Positions 1 through 11,639 of a DNA stretch of 64,000 nucleotides are shown piece after piece; position 1 is the first letter of the stretch, and each line of letters starts with the position of its first letter. The DNA is from Salvia splendens. Its lineage: Eukaryota > Streptophyta > Magnoliopsida > Lamiales > Lamiaceae. The DNA is taken from contig NC_056042.1 in NCBI RefSeq assembly GCF_004379255.2, positions 14,679,901 to 14,743,900 of the forward strand, given 5' to 3'. Both the position numbers and the translations under genes were made by a program. The notes below the pieces were generated by a model. It worked only from the letters and a program-made list of their open reading frames with translations, made no database searches and was not told the DNA's origin.

Positions 1-590
1 CCTAACATATATCATTTTATCATTTTATCAGTCAGTCAAAAGTACCATTTTATCAACTCAGAGTATCATTCTATCCGACAAAACTATCATTCTATGCAAT
101 AAACCTAACATATATCATTTTATCATTTTATCAGTCAGTCAAAAGTACCATTTTATCAACTCAGAGTATCATTCTATCCGGCAAAACTTACATTCTATGC
201 AATAAACCTAACATATATCATTTTATCATTTTATCAGTCAGTCAAAAGTATCATTTTATCAACTCAGAGTATCATTCTATCCGGTAAACTATCATTCTAT
301 GCAATAAACCTAACATATATCATTTTATCATTTTATCAGTCAGTCAAAAGCATCATTTTATCAACTCAGAGTATCATTCTATCCGGAAAAACTATCATTC
401 TATGCAATAAACCTAACATAAATAATTTTATCAGTCAGTCAAAAGTATCATTTTATCAACTCAGAGTATCATTCTATCCGGCAAAACTATCATTCTATGA
501 AATAAACCTAACATATATCATTTTATCATTTTATCAGTCTGTCAAAAGTATCATTTTATCAACTCAGAGTATCATTCTATCCGGAAAAAA
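1..590. repeat. Satellite array A, about 103-bp monomer
   Basis: About six head-to-tail copies of an AT-rich unit beginning CCTAACATATATCATTTTAT. Starts fall near 1, 104, 207, 309, 412 and 507, so the period is 102-103 bp with one shorter unit of about 95 bp. Each monomer contains several copies of a shorter TATCATTYTAT motif. The array is cut by the window start and ends about 30 bp before the ATG of the viral movement-protein ORF. The same monomer forms a second array at 33.75-34.62 kb. Confidence 0.95.
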
Positions 591-623
591 CTATCATCTA
601 ATCCTTATCTCTCTAATCTGATT

Positions 624-1595
624 ATGGCCAGTAAGTTTAGAAATCTTTTAAGATCCAGCTCCGACAATAGAAATGATAAAGATATCGTTTTTAGTAATGA
701 AATATATGTACCTATTGATTATTCAAATTGGACCATCCCGAAAGAGAAAGTAGAAAACTTCTATGATATAGGTATGTTTGACTTCAGAACTGCCTTTTCT
801 GTTAGAACTCATGAAGAAACTAGAAGTATTCTTCATAAATCTGAAAGTTTTCCTTTACTTAACTATGACTCTATTAAAAAATATATAAAACAAGGACATA
901 GATATGCCCATTTTGGTCTTGCTCAAATTGCTGTCAAACCCTTAGTTCATATAGGAGTTGACACCCCTATTTATCTCGCCCTAAGAGATAAAAGACTTAA
1001 AAAATATCAAACTTCCCTTCTGGCAATGGTCCAAACTAATATTTGTAACGGGCCAATATATTTTAATAGTTCTCCAAACTTTTCTGTTGATCTTACAGAC
1101 CCAATGATTTTAGAATCCCTTGTTCTTGATGTTCAAATACAAGGGGATGAATTTCATAATTGTAAAAATTTTGCTATCATGTTTAGGGTTTACCTTAGAC
1201 TTATGTCTTCAAACTTAAATCCTAAATTTAGTAAAAATCCTTTTGCAAAAGGAGAAACTATTCTCTTACAAATGGATGCTGAACAATCCACAACATATAC
1301 TCCTAAACGTCTCAAATGGGATCAAATTACAATCCCTGACCAGTTTATCATAAAAGAACCACAAATTCCCCGAAATATTAGAAAGACTGAACCATCTCAA
1401 ATTATTGAAGAACCTGATGGCACGGTTACAGTTAAATTCGATAGGACAAATTCTTTCTCAAATTTTAGTTACAATAGAGTTTTAACTATGAAAATAATAG
1501 AGCCTCCTGTTCTGATACTCCAAGTACCTCAGAAAGGAAGTGGACTTTCAAAACCCCTATACCTCAATCAAACTTTGTTACTGAAGAAAATATAG
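624..1595 (+). pseudogene. Endogenous pararetrovirus movement protein region (Caulimoviridae)
   Basis: A 323-codon ORF that resembles the 30K-superfamily movement proteins of plant pararetroviruses, which modify plasmodesmata. The central part (about residues 85-215, with conserved hydrophobic strands and a GHRYAHFGLAQIA-type segment) fits the family. Gene order downstream (coat, zinc knuckle, protease, RT, RNase H) supports the identification. The frame is lost near its 3' end: sequence from about 1570 onward reads better in the frame of the next ORF, so this was probably part of one long polyprotein ORF, as in Florendovirus-like and petuvirus-like genomes. It is an old genomic copy. Satellite repeats directly precede the start, so the normal viral leader is not seen here. 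Genus assignment is inference from domain order. Confidence 0.75.
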
Positions 1596-1624
1596 GAGAT
1601 CCTTATTCCCCTACTAGGAGTACT

Positions 1625-2195
1625 ATGGTCATAACTTATAATAAAGATTTTGAACCTGATATGGAATATTTAAATGACGAATTAAGCTCTCCCTTTTACA
1701 AAGAAAAAGAAAGATGGTTTAATAAAATTGATGAAAAAATTAGAAACAAAATAAAAGATGAATGGTTAAAAGAAATGAAAAGGATAAAATCAAACTTTCT
1801 TTTTTATGATTTTATAGCAATATACCTTTCTACAGAAGGATGGTATGATTGTTTCAAAAAACCTACCATTGAAGTTAACACTAGTCTCATAAAAAAATGC
1901 TGTTTGTCTAATAATAACACTGTTATTTCTGCAGTACACCCTCCTCTAAAATCTTTAAAAATTCAAACTTATAAAGGATAAATTATTGCTGATCCTTTTA
2001 AACAAACAAAAGAAACTGATGAAAAGGATTTACAAAGAGTCATTCAACAAAATAACTATTCAAATCAAATTCTTAATACTATTGCAAATCAACTTGATAC
2101 CTTATCTACTAATAATACTCCATCTACTAAACAAAGTATACTGAATGACAAGTCTAGACCTTATTTCCAAAGTAATGATATTTTAAAAAATAAAA
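1625..2195 (+). pseudogene. Endogenous pararetrovirus coat-protein N-terminal region
   Basis: The frame opens before 1625 and runs to a stop at 1979-1981, after which coding character continues (lysine-, asparagine- and glutamine-rich) to a further frame change near 2195. The sequence is highly charged and low in complexity, as expected for the poorly conserved region between movement protein and capsid core. I assign it by position rather than by a diagnostic motif. It shows at least one nonsense codon and one frameshift. Confidence 0.5.
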
Positions 2196-3878
2196 CATTT
2201 CTCTTAATTCTAAAACAGAAAATCTTCTTAAAAGAATTACTGAAAAACTCGGTGAGCCAAGCACTTCAAATACTAATGTCATCAGAGAAAATTATGAGTC
2301 AAATACTGATCAGTCTAGTTATTCTTCCTCCGACCAAGATGATAATTATGTTGAAAAATTTGAAGAAGCATTTAAAGAAAATGACGACACTCCTTTTAGG
2401 ATAAATAAAATTTTTAAAGGAAATAAATTTAATAATAACAAAAATTACTATAATAGACCTTCTCCGGCTGATATGCTTTATGAAGAAAGAGGTCAATTTC
2501 ATAAGTCTAGTTATGATGGAAATTCTATTACAGAATGGAATATAGATGGAAAATCCGAATATGAAATCATTAATACTTTACAAGAAATGGGAATGGCAAA
2601 AATTGCTTATAGATGTAATGGAGTTTCCGAAAAAGAAGCATGTGTCCTCATAGTTAATGGTTTTACAGGCCAATTAAAAAACTGGTGGGATAATGCTTTA
2701 AGCCTTGAAAGTAAAGAAGAAATTTTAAATCATAAGGTTAATATTGAAGAACCAGAAGGAGAGATTAAAGAAGCAAGTGATGCTTGTGACTTTCTTGTTG
2801 TAACCATTTCGATGTATTTCATAGGAAACCCAAGAGAAGAATACAACAGTTCCTCTATTGTGTTAACCAATCTTAGATGTCCGTCATTGTCTGATTACCG
2901 TTGGTATAAGGATGTTTTCATAACACAAGTTCTCAAAAGAAATGACTGTAATCAAGCCTTTTGGAAAGAAAGGTTTATTGCAGGATTACCCAAACTCTTT
3001 GGTGAAAGAATAATTCAAAAAATTAAAGATGACATAGATTCTGAAGATATTCCCTTTGATAAAATAACTTTTGGCCAATTATTTGCTTTTATCAAAAAAG
3101 AAGGATTAGCCCTCTGTATGGAAATTAAAATACAAAATAAATACAGAAAAGATAAACAAAAGGCAAAGAATGAATTAGGATGTTTTTGTGAAATGTTTGG
3201 AATAGGAAAAATTGAAGCCCCTTCCTCTAAGATTAAAAGAAAAGCTAAAAAATTTTAAAAATTTCCACAAAAATCTGAAAACTATAAACCTTACAGAAAT
3301 AATTTTAGAAGAACAAAACCCAAAAGAAAATTTAAACCAACTCAAGATAAAAATGAAAGTAACATAAAATGTTGGTACTGTAAGAAACCTGGTCATACCG
3401 AAGATCAATGTTGGAAGAAGAAGAAAAAGAATATTAGGCTTCTAAGTAAACAAATCAATAATCTCTTAAGAGAAGAAGATAATTATTCTAACACAGAAAG
3501 CGATTCAGAACATGAAATTGAAGAAATTCAAACTACTTCAGAAGAAAGTGATTATCATACTAGTGTTAATCATGGAAAAGATATTTGTAAAAATTGCATC
3601 AATGTCATTACTAAAGAAAAGAAAGAGATTATTTTTGATCTCATTCAACAAATCCCAGACAATGATTTAAAAGATGAATATCTTAATAAATTAAAAGACT
3701 TAATATTGGAAGAACCATCTACTTCTAAAAGGATTAATATCAATGAACAATTCAGTCTAAATAAATTATGGGATAAATATCCTTATCAAAGTATTTCTAA
3801 GCAAATAACAACAAGAGACCTTCAAAGAGAAATTAATAATCTTAAAAACAAATTAATAAGGAATTTTATGAATTAAAA
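2196..3878 (+). pseudogene. Endogenous pararetrovirus coat protein with CCHC zinc knuckle
   Basis: The coat-protein core lies between about 2470 and 3258 and includes a WW-containing helix segment (NWWDNAL) near 2690 of the kind found in caulimovirid capsid proteins. A stop at 3256-3258 interrupts the frame. In the same frame beyond it, a C-X2-C-X4-H-X4-C zinc knuckle (CWYCKKPGHTEDQC) is encoded at 3370-3411, followed by a basic stretch and an acidic, serine-rich linker with another CX2C pair (KNCINV) near 3590. The capsid binds the nucleic acid through the knuckle. A further frameshift falls near 3860. Lesions mean no functional protein is expected. Confidence 0.75.
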
Positions 3879-4748
3879 GAAAAAGATTTCGATTTAGAAA
3901 CAAGGTTATCTATCATTGAAAATAATACAGATGTCAGTAATTGGGAAAACCCTGATAATAATTCAGAAAATAATTCTATAAGAGTTATCCAAGAGATAAA
4001 TTATCAAAAATGGCATGTCAACATAACCCTTGTAGTTAATAATTTCAAAACCAGTATTATGGCCCTTGTTGATTCAGGAGCAGATCATAATATCATTAGA
4101 GAAGGAATCGTTCCAACTAAATATTGTGATAAAACTAAAGAGAAACTTTACACAGCTAATAATAAACCTTTGAGAATTAAATTCAAACTATCCAAAGCTC
4201 ATATTTGTAATAATGGGTATTGCTTTAAAAATATCTTTACCATTGCGGAAGATGTCACTTATAATATGATTTTAGGAACACCCTTCCTAACCCAAATCAA
4301 TCCTTTTAACGTTAATGATAATGGTATTACTACCAATATCCAAGGAAGAGAAATAAAATTTAAATTCATTTCCCCTGTAAAGAAACAAGAAATTTTAAAT
4401 CTCCAAAAGAATTCAATATTTAAAAAAATCAATAATATTACTCAAAAACAAAAACAAATGAAATTTCTCAAAGAAGAATTACCTTTTCAAAGGATTGAGG
4501 ATCAAATTAAGAATTCTAAGAATGCCTCGAAAATCAAAGAAATAGAAGATAACTTTATTAAAAGAGTTTGTAATGATGTTCCTAATGCATTTTGGGAAAG
4601 AAAGCATCATGTAGTTGAATTACCATATGAAAAAGATTTTTGTGAAGAAAATATTCCTACAAAATCAAGGCCTATTCAAATGAATCACGAACTATTAGAA
4701 GTTTGTAAAAAAGAAATTAAAGACTTATTAGACAAAAAACTTATATGA
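3860..4748 (+). pseudogene. Endogenous pararetrovirus aspartic protease and RT N-terminal region
   Basis: A retroviral-type aspartic protease domain is recognised by the active-site motif LVDSGADHNII, with its aspartate codon at 4071, followed about 70 residues later by the flap and psi-loop type sequence ILGTPFL. The enzyme would cleave the polyprotein. The ORF continues into the start of the reverse transcriptase fingers. It ends at a TGA at 4746-4748, where the RT reading continues in the same frame, so this is a nonsense mutation in the middle of a polyprotein rather than a natural end. Confidence 0.85.
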
Positions 4749-5462
4749 CCTTCAAATTCTCCTTGGAGCTGTTCAGCCTTTTATGTTATGAAACAAACTG
4801 AATTAGAAAGAAGAACTCCTAGGTTAGTCATTAATTATAAACCTCTCAATAAGGTGTTACAATGGATTAGGCACCCAATTCCTAATAAGAGAGACCTTAT
4901 CAATAGACTTTATAATGCCAAAATATTCTCCAAATTTGATCTTAAATCAGGATTATGGCAAATTCAAATTGCTGAAAAAGATAGATATAAATCAGCTTTT
5001 ACGGTCCCTTTTGGACATTATGAATGGAATGTAATGCCCTTTGGATTAAAAAATGCACCCTCAGAATTCCAAAAAACCATGAATGACATTCTTAATCCTC
5101 ATAGTCAATTCAATATTGTCTATATTGATGATGTCTTGATTTTTTCTCAAGATCTTGACCAACACATAAGACATTTAGAAATCTTCCTAAAAACCATCGA
5201 GAAAAATGGGTTAGTCATCTCTACTCCAAAAATGAAACTTTTCCAAACCAGCATAAGATTTTTAGGGCACGAAATTGAAAAAGGAACCTTCAAACCCATC
5301 AGTAGGTCAATATCTTTTACGGACAAATTCCCTGATGAAATTAAAGATAAAAACCAACTACAAAGATTTTTAGGATGTTTAAATTACATCTCTGACTTCT
5401 TTCCTAATCTTAGAGAAACTTGTAAAATTCTTTATCAAAGACTTAAGGAAAACCCCTTCTAA
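4749..5462 (+). pseudogene. Endogenous pararetrovirus reverse transcriptase
   Basis: RT palm and fingers with the family order of motifs: RLVINYKPLN (about 4820), FSKFDLKSGLWQI (about 4930), VMPFGLKNAP (about 5030) and the catalytic YIDDVLIFS, whose YIDD codons are 5121-5132. FLGHEIEKG follows in the connection region. The layout matches Caulimoviridae and Ty3 RTs, and the absence of an integrase downstream separates this element from Gypsy retrotransposons. The catalytic aspartates are still encoded. The frame is broken at both ends, by the stop at 4746-4748 and by a frameshift around 5450-5465. Confidence 0.9.
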
Positions 5463-5955
5463 CTGGACTGAAGAACATACTAATATTGTTAAAACCATAA
5501 AACAACAAGTTAAAACTCTACCTTGCTTAGGTATCCCTAATCCAGAAGCCTTTATGATTATTGAAACCGATGCTTCAAACATAGGCTATGAAGGAATATT
5601 AAAGCAAAAACTTGATTCAAAAGAACAGTTAGTAAGATATCATTCTGGTATCTGGAATAATGCACAAATAAATTATTCTGTTATCAAAAAAGAAATTTTA
5701 TCCATTGTTTTGTGTATCTCAAAATTCCAAGATGATCTTTATAATAAAAAATTCTTACTTAGAATTGATTGCAAATCTGCAAAAGAAGTTCTTACAAAAG
5801 ATGTTCAAAATATTGTGTCAAAACAAATATTTGCCAGATGGCAAGCTATTTTATCTGTTTTCGACTTTGAAATTGAATTCATAAAAGGAGAAAATAATTC
5901 TTTACCTGATTTTCTAACAAGAGAATTTTTACAAGGTCACAGTGATGGATCCTAG
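5463..5955 (+). pseudogene. Endogenous pararetrovirus RNase H
   Basis: RNase H type domain directly after RT: IETDASNIGYEGIL (first catalytic aspartate codon at 5569), then a SVIKKEILSIVLC segment with the catalytic glutamate, RIDCKSAKEVL and the C-terminal LPDFLTREFL motif typical of caulimovirid and Ty3 RNase H. Its role is removal of RNA template and primer during reverse transcription. The domain is intact within its frame from about 5470, but is out of frame with the RT ORF. It ends at a TAG at 5953-5955, overlapping the likely start of the second viral ORF. Confidence 0.85.
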
Positions 5956-6858
5956 AACACCCAAGAAACAAAGTGTCAAAGATTATGAAGTCTTTCCTTC
6001 AAAACCAACATCAAAAGCCCCTGATTTCATCCTCAGCTCCAAAAACTCCTCAAAAATTCAATCAAATCATTCCAAATAGATTTTCACCACTACAAAACAT
6101 TCCAGAAATCCCTTATAACACAGTCCTTGCCTCAAATATTCCAAGACCCTGCAAATATTCAAATCCCAAACACTCCTGAAGAAAACAAATACTTGGCCAA
6201 AGATTGGCATGAAGATTGTGGGATGACCCCCTTTCTCTGAATATCCTGCCAGACTATCTCAAATTGATTTTATAAAAAACCGTTTTCAAATCTCCTCCCA
6301 ACTTTGGGAATCTAATGATCTTTTTAAGAGACCAAAGGTATTAGAGTTTATTCTGGTGGATTCTGATTCAGTGGAAATAACTCATATTTACAACAGAGCC
6401 AAAGAAATTGAATATTCAAAATGCATTATCAAAAGAGTCCATACTATAACCACTTTTGGTGGACTTAATGAATTCAAAATCCTTAACCACCCAGCTCAGG
6501 GGTATAATTATATCGATTATAAGAATGACGGTTCAGAGCTTTCTTATGAGATATTACAACCATTCTTGGTTCATAACATTTTCATAATTGTGAAAAACAA
6601 TTTCCAATTTGGTTCCCTGACTGGTGGAGAAAAATGGGTTCTTCAATTCAAATTCTTCCTTCTGATGTTCAAAAAGGTTTCAATACTTTTGCTGAGTTCA
6701 AAGTTCCTTGGATCTTTGCATGGGATTTTAATTTTGAAAAAATTTTCCCGGATCCTACTCCTTACTCTTTGACAAGAGTATACAAAGTTAAATGGTGGGC
6801 TAAATTCCAAAATCATATCGGAGCTGAAACTGCTGTCAAACATTCTTACCACTGGTGA
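5945..6858 (+). pseudogene. Second pararetrovirus ORF (ORF2-like), fragmented
   Basis: An ATG at 5945 overlaps the end of the RNase H ORF and gives about 45 codons before a stop near 6080. Coding-like segments then continue in shifting frames to 6858. The best parts are 6356-6650 (KCIIKRVHTITTFGGLNEF and YNYIDY) and 6634-6858, with a tryptophan-rich stretch (VPWIFAWDFNFEK, KWWAKFQNHIG). A second ORF of unknown function after the RNase H is a known feature of Florendovirus-like elements, and position and overlap fit that. I do not recognise a domain. At least three frame breaks are present. Confidence 0.55.
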
Positions 6859-7351
6859 AAAGGTTGGTTACCAAAAAGAAAGGAAAGAAAAGGACCCAAA
6901 GTTGAAACATCTAAGAAATCCAGGCAATTTCAGAAGCAAAACCCGAATGCTTTATGGATAATCTTCCAGAACATATCAAAAAAGATTTCTTTGAATTCTG
7001 GCTCAAAAATCTGTCTCCTCAAATCTAAGTCTGAAAGAATCGGTCTCTTCTGACCCTATTGGGGGTCAAGACCCCTTTGATTTTTAATGACAGGAATCTT
7101 TAGAAGAAAAGGGTGTTGGTGCTATTCAAAGTATCTTATTTCAAGAAATCAAAATTGGTATTTTGGTGATTAAATCTCTTTTAGAAGATGCAAAAGCAGC
7201 ACTTGATATCCCTCCAAAAGAAGTGGATTTTCCATATCTTAGTGAGATTATTGAAGCCTTGAGCATCAAAAGCAAAGAATTGAAAGAATGAAGAGAACTC
7301 TCAAAATTATAATATTATCACTGCAGCCTAATTCTGTTCTATTATATCAGA

Positions 7352-7570
7352 ATGCCTCCTTATTGGTTCCCTCACATTGGTGATGAAATTAGAAGATTAG
7401 AACAAGCTATCAGAGATGAAGAAGAAAGTCTCCAAGTAATGTATGAAGTCAGATTTCCTAGAAGTAGACATATGGACTACTATTACGATGATGAAGAATG
7501 GAGACATTGCCAATATATCAAAAGATGCAGAAATAAAATCAATAGGCTCCACCTCATCATGGCAGCATAA
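7352..7570 (+). CDS. Small ORF upstream of the pararetrovirus promoter, unknown
   Basis: A 72-codon ORF rich in charged and aromatic residues (acidic tyrosine cluster DYYYDDEEW, then basic KRCRNKINR). It lies between the decayed second ORF and the viral-type promoter, so it may be the C-terminal part of a longer viral ORF. I see no known domain. Interval 6859-7351 holds no convincing ORF, although some peptides such as one near 7150-7270 look like remnants of the same protein. Confidence 0.25.
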   Translation: MPPYWFPHIGDEIRRLEQAIRDEEESLQVMYEVRFPRSRHMDYYYDDEEWRHCQYIKRCRNKINRLHLIMAA

Positions 7571-7726
7571 GGTGAAACAAATCTTCAAATGTCAAAAGTT
7601 ACGGCTATCTTTCAAAAGATGTTTCAAAAGCTTCTCAAAAGTCAACAAAAGTGGCTACTTTTGTAAATAGTGATGTAGTACTTTTGTAATAGTTTGATAA
7701 AATAATATGTAAATTAGTGTGTATTT

Positions 7727-7800
7727 CGTCACTGCTTACGTTTTTGTAAGATACTGTACTCCTATTAGCCAGGGATGTTGGCTATAAATAAGAGGTTTGC
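7727..7800 (+). promoter_or_regulatory. Pararetrovirus-type promoter: as-1-like element and TATA box
   Basis: A TATA box (CTATAAATA, 7792-7800) stands about 55 bp downstream of CGTCACTGCTTACG (7727-7740). The reverse complement of that segment, CGTAAGCAGTGACG, differs at only two positions from the core of the as-1 activator of the CaMV 35S promoter as I remember it. Transcription would start near 7825, just before a pyrimidine-rich leader. This is where a caulimovirid genomic promoter is expected, after the last ORF. Function is inferred. Confidence 0.6.
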
Positions 7801-8168
7801 GAAGAAGTTGAGCACACCGAGTTCTGATCTCAGACTCATTGCTCTTCTCCCTCCTTCCCTCTGTGAACCTTTCAAGTTTTAAGCCAAAGTGAGTTTTTTA
7901 AACTTTTTTCTTAATATTTGTCTTAATAGATTACTTTTAATCTACTCAATTATTTCCTGAAATATTTTCCATTTGTTTTTTATTATAACAAATAAGTTCC
8001 TAATATTTCAATCACAAACAATAAGGTTTCAACCAATACGTTATTACACAACACGGCTTTTGCCAATAAGTGTTCTAACAACAAGGTTTTAACCAACAAG
8101 TTTGATGATTCAAATATCATGAACTCTGATAACGGAATAATCATAATTAAAATTGAGTTACTGTTCAA
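7801..8168 (+). other. Leader-like segment after the promoter, cut by an assembly gap
   Basis: Pyrimidine-rich start (CTCTTCTCCCTCCTTCCCTC near 7842) followed by an AT-rich stretch with degenerate repeats of the type AACAAYAAGGTTTYAACCAA. No ORF is convincing. It would be the start of the viral pregenomic RNA leader. No tRNA-Met primer-binding site is visible before the gap. Confidence 0.4.
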
Positions 8169-8202
8169 NNNNNNNNNNNNNNNNNNNNNNNNNNNNNNNN
8201 NN
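8169..8202. other. Assembly gap, 34 N
   Basis: Run of undetermined bases. It separates the pararetrovirus leader from an antisense LTR, so the true junction is unknown. Confidence 0.99.
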
Positions 8203-9316
8203 CGCAACCACCCGAAAACGTCCGCAAGACACGTTTTTACTACAAAGTGTGTTTTTCGTGCTTTCGATAAAAGCGCGATGTTCGATTGATTTCAAAAAAT
8301 GTTGAATTGTTTGAACTAAAGTGGGAGGTGGATGTATGAGATAATGTATGGACAAGATGTTAAGACTTCATGCCTTGGAAAAGAGTAGAGATTATACCTC
8401 AGTGATTTCGAACTTGGTTGTGGTTGAATCAAAATGGTAGCAAATTTTCTTCCCCTTCTTCTCGGCTCTCTCTCTCGACTCCCTCTCTGAATTGCTTGGA
8501 AAAAGGCTAATGAGAATAGAGAAGGAGTGGAGATAAAGGGATATCAAACTTAATTTGTGAGACTCTTGATTTTTTTTTTTTGCAGAATTAAGCGAGGAGA
8601 TGGAAGGTGAAGAAGTGGGGAAATGGGGAGTCTCCATGGGGAAGTAACCGGCCGAGAGAAGAAGAGAAGAGAAGAGAAGAGAAAAAGGAAAAAAAAATGT
8701 TGGGCTTACTCCCATATCTTGGAATGACTTGGGCTTCCAATTGAATTTATTTGATTTGGCTTAGCTGCAAGCCCAATTTGTATTATTTAATTATTTGTTA
8801 GTCTTTAGATTGTTATGGCCAAAGTCATTTTATATAAAACTTTGGACTCCAATTTTATTTGAGAGGCCCAAATATAAATATACGTACTTTATATTCTCGC
8901 ATTTCTTCGATAATTAAAATTCACAGAAGCTTTATTGAATTTCGTTATCTTGTTCTTCCAAAAAAAATTAAAGAACGTCTAACGTCACAACTTTTATTTG
9001 GTGTTGTTCCAAATATAATTTCTTCGACTGCTCCTCGATTTACGCGCGTCATCTTCCAAAAAAAAATATTCATCTCCCACATCTCATTCATTATGCTAAA
9101 TATAGCAATATTGTCATCATTAACTCAACGAGACTTCCAACATGTCTCCCAAAGTTCCACAATTAAATACAATAAATACGTCGCTTTTCACATCAACACA
9201 ATAACACGACACTCCATTCCAAAGCACATTAACGAGAAGCGTAGTATCCGAAATATTTTTATTACTTATTTCATGACATATTTTAAATTAGTACTTCAAA
9301 AAGTACGGGCGTTACA
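8203..9316 (-). mobile_element. Ty3/Gypsy LTR fragment, antisense
   Basis: On the minus strand the segment begins at 9316 with TGTAACGCCCGTAC, the usual start of many plant chromovirus LTRs. It continues through AT-rich sequence into a pyrimidine-rich transcript-leader-like block (CTTCTCTCGGCCGG near 8650) and then intron-like sequence. It runs into the gap at 8202, so its other end, and whether it is a solo LTR, cannot be seen. No internal element sequence is attached. A 163-codon plus-strand ORF across it has no coding features. Confidence 0.6.
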
Positions 9317-10650
9317 AGGTTATAATAGGATCATTACTAATGTTCATTGACTTCATTATTTAGCTCATACATATGACTCATTTGAAAAATGTGCTTATTC
9401 AAGAATAAACAAAAAATTTCATTGATGTTCATCGAGTTATGAATGATTAATTTAGATTTGATGGATTTTGGACGATCGATGTGAAGATTGTACAATGAGA
9501 CACATTTGAGGAATTAGTGTACACATTTTAGAATTAGTGTACACATATTTCACCTTAGTTAAAAACTAGTTTCATATAGCCATTCTCTACCAAAATTTAT
9601 TTCAGTCACATTCGATCACATTGTAAATAAATATAAATAACACTTCATCAAGAAATATATTTGTTTGTTGGACTGAGATTTTGTTTCAAATAAAGAAATT
9701 TGAATGGAAAATGAACTATATAAAACAAAAAAGAGTCCATATTTTATCATTAAAGCAAAAATACAACAATAAACACAATAATAGCACTTTAAATTCTTGG
9801 TATAATAACTAGAAGGACGGACACCTTTAGTTCATTCTATAAGGAATCAGGTTCAACATAAACATGCAAAAACTTCATTAGATAAATAAATAGTTTTTGA
9901 AAAATAATGCAAAAATTTCATTATATATTGTACTTCAGTACACATTAAATTAAATTGAAAAAATGAATGACACAAATTTTTATAAAAGTGTTAATTCAAT
10001 GTCAATCCGTAGGATCAAATATTAATATAACACTCAAACTAACTAGCAAAAATACTTTATTAAGTATGTAAAATAATTCATCACAACTAAAAGTAAGTTC
10101 AGCTATGTAAAAATTAAAGAAGTTCAAAAACTGGGAAATTACATCGAGACCTAATGATATTAAAGCTAAGCATTTCTGAATTGGATTACTGATTAAAAAT
10201 GCATTATTTCGACAAATATTACGGTTGGTTTAATTCTCCATGGATCACAAATTAAGTATATCAATATAAAAGCCGATACATGATCGTTGCATATCGAACG
10301 ATTTGAGAAGAAGAAGTCGAACGACGGAAAAAATGAACCAAGAAATTCAGAAAGACATTTCGAACAATGGAATTGAGAAGGAAAAATTGCAAGAATTTAT
10401 TAAGATTAGGAAGATGCAGTTTATACTTGGATAGCGTAGTGGAGATTTTTTCAATAAGTGTGTGGCATGAATCAGGGAAACTAAATAACTGCTCTAGATT
10501 GGGATTTACTAAAAAAGCCTTGGTCCGATTTATTTGAATAAAATAATGAGACTTGGTTTTAATTAATATGACCGTTAGATTAAAACAATGGATGGATGTG
10601 ATTTGGTCTCTGATTCGGTCTTTAAAATTAGTTCGACATTGAATACAATC
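9317..10650. other. AT-rich intergenic stretch, nothing recognised
   Basis: Low-GC sequence with many short poly-A and poly-T runs and no supported gene. A 146-codon minus-strand ORF at 10261-10701 is low in complexity, runs into the TA microsatellite and has no recognisable domain. Confidence 0.5.
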
Positions 10651-10677
10651 ATATATATATATATATATATATATATA
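10651..10677. repeat. (TA)n microsatellite
   Basis: About 13 TA units immediately before the left end of the large DNA element. A similar TA run precedes another element end at 33.4 kb. Confidence 0.95.
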
Positions 10678-11639
10678 GGGGAGCATTATTCTCTTATTCA
10701 TCCCTTAGATCCTTTATTCTTCTAAATATGGGTCGTTGGATCTGATTCATCAACGGTCCAGATGGATGTTTGTTTTTATAACCCGCGTTGCATTATAAGG
10801 CTGATTTTGTGCATTATAAGGGTAATTTAGTCAAAACACAAAAATTGGAACCGCTAGACTATGGAAGGCACGAAATTTAAGCATTTTGATGAATTCCACC
10901 CTTCCATCGACGTATTCTCTCTCATTTAACACTCTCTAACTTCCGCTCCACTCTTCCGCCTTTCCCACTCCTCTTCTTCCATTAAACACAAACCCTAGCC
11001 GTCGCCGTTATTTTCCGTCGGAAGCCGACGAAAAATTTGTCATCACTTTCCTAGATCCCGTCACCCACCCTCCACCAGTGCAAACATCGAACGCAAACCG
11101 GCAATACCGGTGCTGTCGTATTCACCAAGTCGACAAGGTATGTGTGAAAAAGGCAGACTAGAATCCGAATTCATGATTTTTTAGACACGAAAAGCAAATA
11201 TTTTAACATCCACTACGTTGCAATTTTTGAAATTCGGAAATTAGTAGTTTGTTTGGTTAGGGTTTTCTCTGTATCCGAAGCGCAGACATCAATTTTGGGT
11301 TTAGAATGATGGAATCGGGTATCTAATCTCTTTTTGTTATGACAGATTCGCAATGATTAAATGAGGTCGTCCGTCGCGCTCTCAACCTACACAAGCTGCA
11401 GGTATAACTGTGTGTATAATTGCGTCATTTGATTGAGCGTATGAAGTGAGTGTATAATTGGTTCAGTTGTTCGACATCAATTAGGCTTCCATTGTGTATT
11501 CATCTTCATGTCTGGGTAATGGCTGGAAGGGTAATTGCATGACTGTTTTGTGCGCATTAGATAATCTAAAATCCACATTATTGATGTACTTGGATGCATT
11601 ATTTGTTACATATTTTGACTTATGTACCCGGTTCGTTTG

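Noticed and set aside
8859..9350. 163-codon plus-strand ORF
   Set aside because: Spans an antisense LTR and its flank, with no domain and biased composition.
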